NCBI RefSeq assembly: GCF_001908235.1
Contig: NZ_LGHK01000055.1
Span: 1-64,000, forward strand
DNA length: 64,000 nt
Direction of reading: 5' to 3'
From: Bradyrhizobium sp. NAS96.2
GTDB taxonomy: Bacteria > Pseudomonadota > Alphaproteobacteria > Rhizobiales > Xanthobacteraceae
Made by a program: the position numbers and the translations under genes. The notes beneath the pieces were generated by a model. It was given only the letters and a program-made list of their open reading frames with translations, did not search any database and was not told the origin of the DNA. This document shows positions 7,561-16,691 of this stretch, one piece after another; positions within the stretch are counted from its first letter, which is position 1; each line of letters opens with the position of its first letter.

Positions 7561-8286
7561 TCATGAGAGCAGACCCCGGCGAAGTGCCTCGGCGACGCAT
7601 TGCGCAATCGACGACGCGCCAAGCTTGGTTCGTGCGTTCTCAAGATGGAACGAAACGGTCCGCGACGAAATGCCAACGAGCACGGCAATGTCCGTCATGG
7701 TCTTCCCCCGAGCGCTCCAGGCCAGACATTGTCGTTCGCGTTGCGTCAAGATGTCTGGATTTGAACGCTGCGGATATCCGCCGCTCCGCGCCGAGAGATG
7801 CGCATGAAAATAGAACGCAATCAGCTGAATGACCTCAAGCAGGTCCTGTCCTGGATGCTCGACCGAAGGCGATCTCTCATCCATGGCGAGCGTGAATGCT
7901 ACGGTCCGGCCAAACCCGCCCCTGATGGGAACCGTGAGTCCTGCCTTGATACCGAAAGTCCTGGCCTCATCGAAGAAATGGCGCTCTGCCTGGTTGGCTG
8001 TCCGATCGGGAGCTGTGCTCCCCCAGTCGAACAGCTTGTTTTCGCGGGATGCGCGGCGAATCACCGGATCCAGCCGCTGATAGTCATGTTCGACATATCG
8101 CCGCGTCCAGCTCCTTGGGTAGGACGAGATGATTGCAGGCTCGCCGCTCGCAACATCGAGGTAAGCAAACCAGCGAAAGCCCAGCTGTTCGGTTACCCGC
8201 GTTGCCACCCTTTCAAAGCCACTCGCCTCCTCAGCCGTGTGGATGGCATCGGCGAACTCTTCGAGCAGACGTTCAGGTGCCTTCAT
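7561..8286 (-). CDS. LuxR/TraR-type quorum-sensing regulator
   Basis: A protein of 241 residues with an N-terminal autoinducer-binding domain (about 20-160) and a C-terminal LuxR helix-turn-helix (about 178-238; LTQRERQCLAWSARG, then ISSRTVSFHLENARTKL). The ligand-pocket residues expected in the family are present: Trp60, Tyr64, Asp73-Pro74 and Trp88. It should bind the acyl-homoserine lactone made by the adjacent synthase and act at the lux box in the gap. In rhizobial ICEs such pairs raise transfer at high density by feeding into FseA; here an FseA-like gene lies 5 kb away. Confidence 0.93.
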   Translation of the reverse strand: MKAPERLLEEFADAIHTAEEASGFERVATRVTEQLGFRWFAYLDVASGEPAIISSYPRSWTRRYVEHDYQRLDPVIRRASRENKLFDWGSTAPDRTANQAERHFFDEARTFGIKAGLTVPIRGGFGRTVAFTLAMDERSPSVEHPGQDLLEVIQLIAFYFHAHLSARSGGYPQRSNPDILTQRERQCLAWSARGKTMTDIAVLVGISSRTVSFHLENARTKLGASSIAQCVAEALRRGLLS

Positions 8287-8422
8287 GTGCCGGCAGCCCG
8301 CTTCCCGGTAGGAGCCTCGATCTCGAGGGCTTTCTCGGCTCGCCCCGCAGGTTGCGATTACCGCGCGACGAGGACGCGCGTTGCTGGATCATCGCGCTCG
8401 CAGGTGAGTATGGAATGTTATT

Positions 8423-11400
8423 CTAGTCGTCACGCAAAGCAGCCTGGAACACCCGGAGTGTCGCAATCTGGAACGGACGGAGGGACAGGTGGCAAGTCCG
8501 GCTGCCGGCCGGGATGACCTCAAGTCTATCTTCAAGAATGCTGCTCATCCACACCGATGCAACATCGACACCAAAATCGATCTTTGCACGGGCCTGAACC
8601 CCCGAGCTTTCGTAGAGCCGTACCACCCAGCCGCGTCCGTCCTCGGCCGGCTTGATCGTATCGACGACCACGTTGGGCGGGGACACCCGCAGGAGGGACT
8701 GTTGCAACGGCTCGTGTGGCCGCCCCTTGATCCAAAGCACCGGACGCGCAAAACGCAGGGCTCTTCCGACCGTATCGGCGGCGCGCCAATCGCCCTCATG
8801 GGGGTAGATCGCATAGCGCATGCGGTGCTGCCCGATATCGGCTTTCGGATCGGGGGATGTAGCGCCGCGCAGCAGCGTGAGCGCGAGCTGGTTGCCGAAC
8901 GTCGAATAGCCGTGCTTCGAGTCGCTGAACAGCGACACGCCGAAATCCGGCTCCGAGATATCCGACCAGCGATGGCCAGGGACCTCGTACCTGGCCGTGT
9001 CCGCATCCGTATTGGCATGGGTCGGCCTCTCGGTCGCGCCGAACATGGTTTCATAGGTCGCGCGCGATGCGCGGCAGGCAACGGGAAACATCACCTTCAG
9101 AAGCGTTCGGCGCTCCTGCCAGTCGACGGTGGTCTCAAACTCAAGGTGATGAGCACCGGCATCCAATCGGATTACCTGTGTGAGCCGGCTCGCCTTTCCG
9201 AGTGCCCGCTCGAACCGTACCTCGCCCCTCAGGCCAGCGTCCGACAAGACGCTGAAGCTTACCTCCCCCGTCAATTCCCGAGCGGTCTCCAGCGCAAACG
9301 GATCGATGTCCCACGCCTCGAAGTCGAGCGGCCTGTCATCAAGCAACAGAAACCGGGCACCGGCCGATGCCAGGGCTTCGCGGCTGGTCGGCAAGTGGAC
9401 CAGCGACCGAACAAGGCCCGTGCGATCAATGCGCGCCTTGAGTTGCGAATTCGTCAGCACGAACCCGTCCGGATCGGCCGACACCGTGGCGCACTCCTCC
9501 GTCGTGGCCGCCTCGCCGGCCGCGAACGGCGCGGCGACGACATAGCCCAGCGCGCCCTCGGGATCGGACGTGACCTCGGCGCGAGAGCTGCCGAGACTGT
9601 TGACCGGGGTCCAGCCGGCGCCGGTGGAGTCGCACAAGGCGGCCAGCAGCGCTTGGGTGCGGCCCTTGGCCTGTTCCTCGACCGTAGCGAGATCGGCCTC
9701 TGCCCTCTCATAGACTTCGCGAATGCTGCTTCCGGGAACGATGTCGTGAAACTGATTGACTAGCAGCGCGCGCCACAGTCCTTCTATGTCGGCCGCCGAC
9801 GGTGCCGGCCGCTCCCATGCACGCGCAATCGTCGCCATGAATTCGAGGGCCTGAAGGCTGGCCTCGCATGCGCGGTTGAGACGCTTGATCTCTCCCTGTG
9901 TCGTGTAGGTACCGCGATGATATTCGAGATAAAGCTCACCCTCGATCGTGGCCAGATCTTCAGCTGATAGCGCGAGACGGTCAAAAAACTCGTCCGCGGT
10001 ACGAATCTGGATTCTTGGCGCCCCTTGCAAGTCGCTCGCGCGCTGCAAGGTCTCGAGCATCGTCTCGTCGGCCCCGCCGCCGCCGTCACCATATCCAAAC
10101 AGATAGAGTGCGTCGGCCGATCGGTCAGCGTCCTTGTAATTCGCCGCGTGATAACGAAGCTCCGCGACCTGTGCTGAGCCGTTGTAAGTATCCGCGGGCG
10201 GAAAATGGGTCAGCACCGTGGTGCCGTCGATGCCGCGCCAGTGGAAACTGTGATGCGGCGGCGAGGTGAACTTGTTCCAGGAGAGCTTCTGGGTCAGGAA
10301 TCGAGACATGCCCGCCAGTTGCATAAGCTGCGGCAACTGGCCGTCATAGCCGAAGACGTCGGGATTCCAGAACACGTCGGAACGTTTGCCGAATGTCCGC
10401 TCGAAGTAGCGCTGGCCATAAAGGAACTGGCGGCAAATCGACTCCCCCCAAGGCAAGTTGCAGTCGGGCTCCACCCAACTGCCGCCGACCGGAATCCATT
10501 GCCCGGCCTGGACCTTGGCGCGGATCCGCGCGAACAGGCCGGGGTCGTTCTGTTCAATGATGGCGTATTGATAGGCCTGCGAGCACGTGAACTTGAAATC
10601 GGGGTAACGATCCATCAGCGCGATCGCCGTTGAGAAGCTGCGCTGGGCCTTGCGCCGGGTTTCGTCCAATGGCCACAGCCAGGCCGTGTCGAGATGGGCA
10701 TGGCCGATCGCCGATAGTTCATGGGCCACGCTGCCGTTGCGCGCAGCAAGCAAGTCGCGGAGCACCGCCTGTGCCTGTGGCCATGTCGCTCGATCGTCGG
10801 GATCCGCGAGGTTGCATACACGGTTGAGGTCATGGAGCAACCTGCCGGCCCATGTTCTATCCAAGGCCGGTTGCACAACCTCGCCGACGCCTCCGTACGA
10901 TTTCGATCTGGTCGAGGGATCACGATCGGCCTCGAGCTGGCGAAGGACATCAAAATCAAAATAGAATGCCGAGGCTTCTGGATCGAAGCGACGCAGCTCG
11001 CACGCCGCCAGTGTATACGCATGCGGCTCGTTGCCGAAGGCGCCGAACAGGCCATTGCAGGCAATCTCGACATGGAAAGTGAAGCGCTCTCCCCGGTGCG
11101 CCGACCGGGACAGCGTCGCGGTGTGGCGGCCTGGATTAAGTCCTTGCGACGATAGGCCATTCAGCCAAAGCAAGGCTTCCGAGCGGCTATCCCAATAGAG
11201 ATCCACTCTCGCACCGGCCCAGTTCTCGGGCACCTCGGCCACAACGCGGACCCAATAGGTCGCCCAAAGCGGCCCGAGTGTCCGGCCCAGGGAAACGGGC
11301 CGATAGTCGAGCTTCAGTGCGTCTTGCAGACCGATGCGTTCTGTCGGACCGGCGAGCTCGAGGGAAACCACCGGCACACGATCGGAGTGAACCCTGCGCA

Positions 11401-11509
11401 GCATTCTTTGCGCAAAGCGCTCCAATCGGCCGCGCGTGTACCTTGGGTAGCGCCCGCGAGCCCGGGCGACCGCCGGGTCTTCCCTGCGCCTGTCCATCCT
11501 ATCGATCAT
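8423..11509 (-). CDS. GH38 alpha-mannosidase
   Basis: A glycoside hydrolase of 1028 residues, normal for family 38, that releases mannose from alpha-mannosides. The zinc-binding motif is GHAHLDTAWLWP (His272 and Asp274) and the nucleophile is Asp384 in WNPDVFGYDGQLP. A beta-sandwich N-terminal part (about 40-200) precedes the catalytic barrel, and the C-terminal half is the usual beta-rich region. No signal peptide is visible, so it acts in the cytoplasm on imported oligosaccharides. The ATG lies 2 bases after the stop of the AGE-family gene, so the two are co-transcribed. An ATG 12 bases further in is an alternative start. Confidence 0.95.
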   Translation of the reverse strand: MIDRMDRRREDPAVARARGRYPRYTRGRLERFAQRMLRRVHSDRVPVVSLELAGPTERIGLQDALKLDYRPVSLGRTLGPLWATYWVRVVAEVPENWAGARVDLYWDSRSEALLWLNGLSSQGLNPGRHTATLSRSAHRGERFTFHVEIACNGLFGAFGNEPHAYTLAACELRRFDPEASAFYFDFDVLRQLEADRDPSTRSKSYGGVGEVVQPALDRTWAGRLLHDLNRVCNLADPDDRATWPQAQAVLRDLLAARNGSVAHELSAIGHAHLDTAWLWPLDETRRKAQRSFSTAIALMDRYPDFKFTCSQAYQYAIIEQNDPGLFARIRAKVQAGQWIPVGGSWVEPDCNLPWGESICRQFLYGQRYFERTFGKRSDVFWNPDVFGYDGQLPQLMQLAGMSRFLTQKLSWNKFTSPPHHSFHWRGIDGTTVLTHFPPADTYNGSAQVAELRYHAANYKDADRSADALYLFGYGDGGGGADETMLETLQRASDLQGAPRIQIRTADEFFDRLALSAEDLATIEGELYLEYHRGTYTTQGEIKRLNRACEASLQALEFMATIARAWERPAPSAADIEGLWRALLVNQFHDIVPGSSIREVYERAEADLATVEEQAKGRTQALLAALCDSTGAGWTPVNSLGSSRAEVTSDPEGALGYVVAAPFAAGEAATTEECATVSADPDGFVLTNSQLKARIDRTGLVRSLVHLPTSREALASAGARFLLLDDRPLDFEAWDIDPFALETARELTGEVSFSVLSDAGLRGEVRFERALGKASRLTQVIRLDAGAHHLEFETTVDWQERRTLLKVMFPVACRASRATYETMFGATERPTHANTDADTARYEVPGHRWSDISEPDFGVSLFSDSKHGYSTFGNQLALTLLRGATSPDPKADIGQHRMRYAIYPHEGDWRAADTVGRALRFARPVLWIKGRPHEPLQQSLLRVSPPNVVVDTIKPAEDGRGWVVRLYESSGVQARAKIDFGVDVASVWMSSILEDRLEVIPAGSRTCHLSLRPFQIATLRVFQAALRDD

Positions 11510-11511
11510 TC

Positions 11512-12762
11512 CTAACCCGCATCGGAGCCGGCAGAGTCGCCGGCACCACGTCCGATCAGCACAATTCCCGAAGATCTCGATGCCTGCACCGCCGCGCGCC
11601 GCTGGATCGCTTGATCAAGAGTATCTATCGCGCATACCAGATGGTAAAGTGAGCTCGCTGTGGCTGCTTCGGAGAATTCCCCGTTCGCGGACATCCGGTC
11701 CCACCATAGCCCCTTGATCGGCGTCTGCAGAAATCGCTCGAGGCTTCCGCCCGCTTCGGCGGCTACGGCCCACCACGCATCATTCCCTCGCTCCGCGCGT
11801 GCAACAGCCGCTTTCAGCCGTTCGGTTTGCGGCCAGAGCCGGGATGTGTCTTCGAGTACCGTGAAGTCGTCAAGTAAAGCGTCGACGGCAACCGATCGAG
11901 GGCGCGCAACGCCACGTTCTTCGCCAATTTTCTGCAGTTGATCAGCAACCAGATAGACTGCGTCATTCCCCGTCGAATTCGCCCACTTGGTCAGAAGCCA
12001 AGACCATTCGAACTGATGTCCGGGTTCGATGATGCGACCGGTGATACCGGCCTGAGGTGACCAATCAGCGTTGAAGCATTCGTAGAGCGCCCCTCCAGCT
12101 CCGATGAAGCGTGTGAGCGCCAAGTCGACGATCTCCTGCGCCAACTGATGCCAGGTTCCACTAGCGTCAAGCTCGATCCAGACCAAGCACGCCTCGAGAA
12201 GGTGCATGTGCGGGTTCGCATAGCGCAGCGATGACGGGCGGTCGCTCTCTAAAAAGCCGCCTGCAGAATGCCGATATGTTCTTATCAGACAGTCGCGCAC
12301 CGAATGTGCAAGGCGCTCGGCTCGCCGCCGGGAATGCCGGGCCACCGCAGCGCCGGCAAGCATGGCGAAAGCTTGATCATAGAGCGCCGCTCCATCTGAC
12401 AGAATCATACCGTCATGTGAGAGCAGACTCCGAAAGAGGCCGTCTGCGCGCTGAAAATCGGCGAGGTATCTGTCAACGCTGCGCAGCACTGGCTTAACTT
12501 CCATTCGCGCGCCCAGGCGATTGGCGGTGAGCAGAGCATAAATCTGTCGCGCCGGCACTCTGGCCCTCCGGGCGGCCACCACGGGGTGGCCGCCTTGGGA
12601 AATGGCCTCACAGAAGCTGCCGGCGGCATCGAGTCCGACACTCGTCCACAGCGGAACAGCGTCATCCAGTAGCCATGCTCTCAGCCTTTGATGCACATGT
12701 CGGGCCGCGGCGAAGCCTGCCCCCGGATCCGCCAATCGCGTCGAAGATGACTGACCTTCCAT
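11512..12762 (-). CDS. AGE-family epimerase/isomerase (mannose isomerase type)
   Basis: A protein of 416 residues with the (alpha/alpha)6-barrel pattern of N-acylglucosamine 2-epimerases and mannose isomerases: RQIYALLTANRLG near residue 75, ALYDQAFAMLA near 130, NPHMHLLEACL near 190, and PGHQFEWSWLL near 250. Members convert mannose to fructose, or epimerise GlcNAc and ManNAc. The gene immediately precedes the alpha-mannosidase, so conversion of released mannose to fructose is the likely role. It starts with ATG at 12760-12762 after a 153-base gap from the SDR gene, which could hold an internal promoter. Confidence 0.88.
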   Translation of the reverse strand: MEGQSSSTRLADPGAGFAAARHVHQRLRAWLLDDAVPLWTSVGLDAAGSFCEAISQGGHPVVAARRARVPARQIYALLTANRLGARMEVKPVLRSVDRYLADFQRADGLFRSLLSHDGMILSDGAALYDQAFAMLAGAAVARHSRRRAERLAHSVRDCLIRTYRHSAGGFLESDRPSSLRYANPHMHLLEACLVWIELDASGTWHQLAQEIVDLALTRFIGAGGALYECFNADWSPQAGITGRIIEPGHQFEWSWLLTKWANSTGNDAVYLVADQLQKIGEERGVARPRSVAVDALLDDFTVLEDTSRLWPQTERLKAAVARAERGNDAWWAVAAEAGGSLERFLQTPIKGLWWDRMSANGEFSEAATASSLYHLVCAIDTLDQAIQRRAAVQASRSSGIVLIGRGAGDSAGSDAG

Positions 12763-12915
12763 CTATATGAGACCTATCGTGTGGTAAGAAGTGTATGCCG
12801 TCATGCGAACGTGACCGCGAGCACTTGGTGGTTCCGAGCTCTTTGTGTCGAGATCATCGAGGAGGCCGGAAGATCTGGACACTCGATTTTTCGGACACAC
12901 GCTGGATCCGCCGGC

Positions 12916-13791
12916 CTAGGATCCGTCGACTTTCAGACGGCCGAGCTCCTTCGCTCGCTCGGGCTCATCGCGCGAGAAGTTGACCGCATCCGCAGAGCTG
13001 TCTCCGAGGCTGACGCCACCATCGCAATTCAGAATGGCACCCGTAATGTAGCTCGCCAGGTCGGATGCCAGAAACAGTGCGAGGTTCGTGACATCGTCCT
13101 TGGTGCCGTAGTCACGTAACGGGATTCGCCCCTTCGCCTGTGCTTCGAGTTCAGCCGTAGGCGCCAGCCGCGCCATGCCGACAGTATCCGCTATTGGTCC
13201 CGGCGAGATAGCATTCACCCGCACGCCAGCGGGACCCCACTCCATCGCAAGGCATTTCGTCAGCATGTTGATCCCGGCCTTCGCGGCACAGGCGTGAGCT
13301 TGAAACATACTCGGAGTCGCGCCCTGCGGCGCCGTGATCGAGATCAGGGAGGCACCCGGTCTACGCAGATACGGAAATGCCGCTCTCAGTACGTTGAAGG
13401 TGCCGATCAGGTCGATATCGACAACCGTCCTGAAGGCATTGGCCGACATGCCTATCGCCGGCGCAAGGAAATTTCCGGCCGCTCCGGATACCACAATATC
13501 GATGCTTCCGAAGCGCTCCACCGTCTGCGCCAGGGCAGTATCAACCGGGCCGTAGTCCCGCACGTCGGCGACGAGCCCGATAGCCTCGTGTCCATCAGCC
13601 AGGAGGGTTCGGGCGGCCTCCGATATCCGGGCCTGATTGCGACTGACGACGGCGATCCTCGCACCAGCATTTGCCAGCGCGCGGCCGATAGCAAGATTGA
13701 TTCCGCCAGATGCACCGGCGACGAATGCGACCTTGCCATCCAGGGACCATGCCTTGTCGCTGAAAGGCATTGATGTTTGACGCACATGCAT
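12916..13791 (-). CDS. SDR oxidoreductase of the 2,4-dienoyl-CoA-reductase type
   Basis: A short-chain dehydrogenase of about 291 residues. The cofactor motif is VAGASGGINLAIG, followed by the VVSGAAGNFLAPA segment seen in peroxisomal-type 2,4-dienoyl-CoA reductases. The usual YxxxK is replaced by HACAAK: the Lys is kept but the Tyr position is Ala, as in that family. It should use NADPH to reduce conjugated enoyl-CoA or a related thioester. The start is ambiguous: ATG at 13791 or 13770, both after the stop of the upstream hydrolase gene. Its link to a mannoside operon is unexplained. Confidence 0.8.
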   Translation of the reverse strand: MHVRQTSMPFSDKAWSLDGKVAFVAGASGGINLAIGRALANAGARIAVVSRNQARISEAARTLLADGHEAIGLVADVRDYGPVDTALAQTVERFGSIDIVVSGAAGNFLAPAIGMSANAFRTVVDIDLIGTFNVLRAAFPYLRRPGASLISITAPQGATPSMFQAHACAAKAGINMLTKCLAMEWGPAGVRVNAISPGPIADTVGMARLAPTAELEAQAKGRIPLRDYGTKDDVTNLALFLASDLASYITGAILNCDGGVSLGDSSADAVNFSRDEPERAKELGRLKVDGS

Positions 13792-13849
13792 GTTGGAAGA
13801 TCCATGTTCGAGTAGATTGTAAAGTCGGGCAAACGAAGGGACCTGAGTC

Positions 13850-15070
13850 CTACTTCTTCCACACGCCTTTGAGGTTCGATCGATAGCCGAGAGCCCGGTA
13901 AGTCGCATCCACGAGCGATTGTCCCCGGCTGTTGAGCATAAGTCCGGTACCCAGCAGGTTCATCGTATATCCAAAGCTCAGGCGCGCTTGGGGATCTGCG
14001 AATCCCAACGACCCGCCCGCTCCCGCGTGACCGAACGCTGGGCTGGAGAGCACGCAGCTCTGATCCGGACCCGGCAGGGTGCGATTGTCGATTGACTTCA
14101 TGAAGCCGAAACTGAACCGCGTTGGCATCAGGAGCGTCGCATCTTCCTTCGTTGCCACCGCCACTTTGCGCAAGCGTGCAATCGCGTGCCGCGCCAGCAG
14201 CCGATTGCTCGCAACCAGCGCGTAGAGACCGGCGAGACCACGCGCATTGGTCACACCGTTGACCGCGGGAATTTCGGCCGCGCGTCCTTCGCGGCTCCTG
14301 AAGTCAAAGCCACCGGTATTGGCGAGGAAGAGATGTGCCGGCGAGTCTGGCTGCTGCAACGCCGCGAGCATGAACCGCGACGACGGGATCGTCTCGTCGT
14401 AATGCGGCTGATAAAGCTCTGCTACATGGTCTTCGAGATCCACCGGCAGTCCGATCCAGAAGTCCAGCCCATTTGGGATGGCCAGCTCTTCTCGAAAGAA
14501 TTTACCAAGGCTGCGTCCGGTGATCCGCCGCACGATCTCGCCGATAATCCATCCGAACGTAAACGCGTGATATCCGCACTGCGACCCCGGCGGCCAGAAT
14601 GGCTCGGCACGCGCAATGAGATCGGTCATGTACGCAGCATCGTAGAAGCCGCCCGGCTTGACTGCCTCCCGGAGGTGCGGCAAGCCCGCTGTATGGTTGA
14701 GCACCATGGCAACGGTTGTTTTCTCTTTGCCAGCCTGCGCGAATTCCGGCCAATACCGGGCAACGGGTGCATTGAGGTCGAGCAGCCCGCGTTCAACCAG
14801 CAGATGGGCACAGAGCGCCGTTGCCCCCTTCGTCGCCGAAAACACCAGCGAGATGGTATCTCGTGTCCAGCGCGCGCCGTTGGAACTTGCTTGCCCGCCC
14901 CAGAGGTCGACCACCTTGCGGCCCTCGTGCAAGACGCAAACGCTTGCCCCGAGCTCGCCACGCTCCACAAAATTGGCGCAGAACGCCTGCATGACCGGCT
15001 CGAACTCGCGATCGTAGCGGCCCTCGATCTGGCTGCCACCGATTCTCTTGAGAACATCAATAACGCGCAT
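13850..15070 (-). CDS. Serine hydrolase of the beta-lactamase / EstB type
   Basis: A protein of 406 residues from the ATG at 15068-15070, preceded by GAGAAGCGG. The class-C beta-lactamase-like active site is present: SATK (Ser78, Lys81), the Tyr motif YHA (Tyr167), and HAGAGG near the C-terminus where beta-lactamases have KTG. That third motif is typical of esterases such as EstB, not of antibiotic-hydrolysing enzymes. It has no signal peptide. It begins 7 bases after the sugar symporter gene. A role in removing an ester group from an imported glycoside or lipid is plausible but inferred. Confidence 0.88.
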   Translation of the reverse strand: MRVIDVLKRIGGSQIEGRYDREFEPVMQAFCANFVERGELGASVCVLHEGRKVVDLWGGQASSNGARWTRDTISLVFSATKGATALCAHLLVERGLLDLNAPVARYWPEFAQAGKEKTTVAMVLNHTAGLPHLREAVKPGGFYDAAYMTDLIARAEPFWPPGSQCGYHAFTFGWIIGEIVRRITGRSLGKFFREELAIPNGLDFWIGLPVDLEDHVAELYQPHYDETIPSSRFMLAALQQPDSPAHLFLANTGGFDFRSREGRAAEIPAVNGVTNARGLAGLYALVASNRLLARHAIARLRKVAVATKEDATLLMPTRFSFGFMKSIDNRTLPGPDQSCVLSSPAFGHAGAGGSLGFADPQARLSFGYTMNLLGTGLMLNSRGQSLVDATYRALGYRSNLKGVWKK

Positions 15071-15077
15071 CCGCTTC

Positions 15078-16589
15078 TCAATTCTTATGACTTGATTGTT
15101 GCGACGCCGGGCGTGAGGCCACGGATCGGCGCGATGCAAGGCGCGCCAGGTTCGCTTCATGGGCCGCGCGCGTGATGGGGAACGCAGCGATCAAGCCGAT
15201 TGAGAGCAGATACAGAGCCGCCTGGATGGGTAGCGCGGTAAGCGCCAGATCTCTCAAGACTTCCTCACTAACCTGACCAGGCACTGCCCCTTCAGGAAAA
15301 TGCACGAGGGTAAGGATCATGCCTGACGTAAAGAGGCCGACGCCCGACACGCATTTCTGTGCGAATGTGTTTGCCGAGAAGAACAGTCCTTCGGAACGCC
15401 GCCCGGTCGACAGCTCGCTTTCCTCGCTGACATCGGCAAGCATGGAAGCTGTGAGGATAGATGAGCTCACGATCAATGTTAGAGAGATAGTGATCGTGAC
15501 CAGGAGGACCGGCAGGAGCAGTGGAGATCCGTTGGCGGGGAAGCAGTCCGACAGCCGCAGAACGAATGGGCAATAGTAGAAGACGATCGACAGCAGCCAA
15601 AGCGCGATGGCCGACCGTTTCTTGCCAAAACGGCGCGACAGCCTTGGCGCGGCGACAGCACCAAGGACCGACGCCGCGAGCACTCCCAGCATCAAGACCG
15701 ACAGCTGGTCTGAGTTGAAGCCCCAGAAGTAGGTGTTGAAATAGGTGCTCAGCGTAATCTGGATTCCGGCCGCCATGGCACTGCATACGCCGGCGGCCAG
15801 CAGGACCAGAAACGCTCGATTGGAGAAGCTCCCCGCCATCTCTCTTAAGGCAGCGATGACGCCTCCTGCCCTATGTCCAGGCTGCTGAAGCCAGGGAATC
15901 TGTCGCTGCGTACCGGCTGCAGAAACGAGGATCGCAACGCACATGATGACGCTCGCGACAACTCCGTAGTTTGCATATCCGTCCGGGTTGAGCTGGCCGA
16001 CAGGATGATCGCTGTCCGGTCGAAGGAAGACGATGAAGGCAACGAATGCCATACTGACACCACCGAACCATGCGAAGAACGTCCGATAGCTGAGAAGGCC
16101 CGTTCGGATGTCATAATCGTTCGAGAGCTCGGCGACCAAGGCAGAGCTTGGTATCTCGTAGAGCGCCAGGAAGCTGCGCACCACGATAATGGTCACGAGC
16201 AAGTAGATCGCGAGCGCCGCGTGGCTCCAATTTGACGGTGCGTTCCATAGCAGGAGATAGGTCAGTCCGGCCGGTACTGCGGCGACATACATGAACGGAT
16301 GACGCCTTCCCCAAGCGGAGCGCCACCTATCGGAAACGTGACCAATGATCGGATCAATGAATGCATCGAGCAGCAAGGCAACCATCGCGATGGTTCCGAC
16401 CAATTGCGCGGAAAGCCCCATCACCTGGTTATAGTAGAGCAGCAGGAGGACATTGAAGCCGTTGTCCTTGATGCCGAATGCAAGGGAGCCAACCCCGTAG
16501 AGTAACCGCGTGACCGGACTGATCGGCGGCCTATTCGCGACCATCGGTGGTGAAGGAGCAGTCCTGTCAAAGTTCGCTCTGAGATTCAT
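15078..16589 (-). CDS. GPH-family sugar:cation symporter (MFS)
   Basis: An inner-membrane transporter of 503 residues with about 12 membrane segments. It opens with LLYGVGSLAFGIKDNGFNVLLLLYYNQVMGL, and the loop DRWRSAWGRRHPFMYV is characteristic of the glycoside-pentoside-hexuronide:cation symporters (MelB-like). It would bring a sugar or glycoside into the cytoplasm. The ATG at 16587-16589 follows AAAGGTTTCTAAC; an in-frame start at 16679 would overlap the intergenic stem-loop. It lies between an outer-membrane porin gene and a hydrolase gene, with an 8-base gap to the latter, and fits as the uptake step of the cluster. Confidence 0.92.
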   Translation of the reverse strand: MNLRANFDRTAPSPPMVANRPPISPVTRLLYGVGSLAFGIKDNGFNVLLLLYYNQVMGLSAQLVGTIAMVALLLDAFIDPIIGHVSDRWRSAWGRRHPFMYVAAVPAGLTYLLLWNAPSNWSHAALAIYLLVTIIVVRSFLALYEIPSSALVAELSNDYDIRTGLLSYRTFFAWFGGVSMAFVAFIVFLRPDSDHPVGQLNPDGYANYGVVASVIMCVAILVSAAGTQRQIPWLQQPGHRAGGVIAALREMAGSFSNRAFLVLLAAGVCSAMAAGIQITLSTYFNTYFWGFNSDQLSVLMLGVLAASVLGAVAAPRLSRRFGKKRSAIALWLLSIVFYYCPFVLRLSDCFPANGSPLLLPVLLVTITISLTLIVSSSILTASMLADVSEESELSTGRRSEGLFFSANTFAQKCVSGVGLFTSGMILTLVHFPEGAVPGQVSEEVLRDLALTALPIQAALYLLSIGLIAAFPITRAAHEANLARLASRRSVASRPASQQSSHKN

Positions 16590-16609
16590 GTTAGAAACCT
16601 TTTTGGGGC

Positions 16610-16640
16610 GCACGGTCGGGCTCGTGAGCCCGCACCGTGC
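16610..16640 (-). promoter_or_regulatory. Intercistronic stem-loop between porin and symporter genes
   Basis: Arms GCACGGTCGGGCT and AGCCCGCACCGTGC pair along 13 bases with a single bulge and a 4-base loop. It lies between the porin stop and the symporter start on the minus-strand message. It lacks a T tract in that direction, so it more likely stabilises or attenuates the transcript than ends it. Confidence 0.55.
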
Positions 16641-16691
16641 TTTTGCCAGTTGGTCTGACGGCTTCAACCGCAAGGACACGCGCCGCGCGGC

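Noticed and set aside
8489..9763. Long antisense frame over the mannosidase
   Set aside because: The GH38 protein is full length with all motifs; the opposite frame has no signal.
13850..15070. Beta-lactamase resistance gene
   Set aside because: SxxK and Tyr motifs are present but the third motif is HAGAGG rather than KTG, and there is no export signal, so an esterase is the better call.
16582..16600. Fourth copy of the TTCTAACA-type operator near TGTTAGAA at the symporter start
   Set aside because: Only one half-site is present; the other arm (GATTCATG) does not match.
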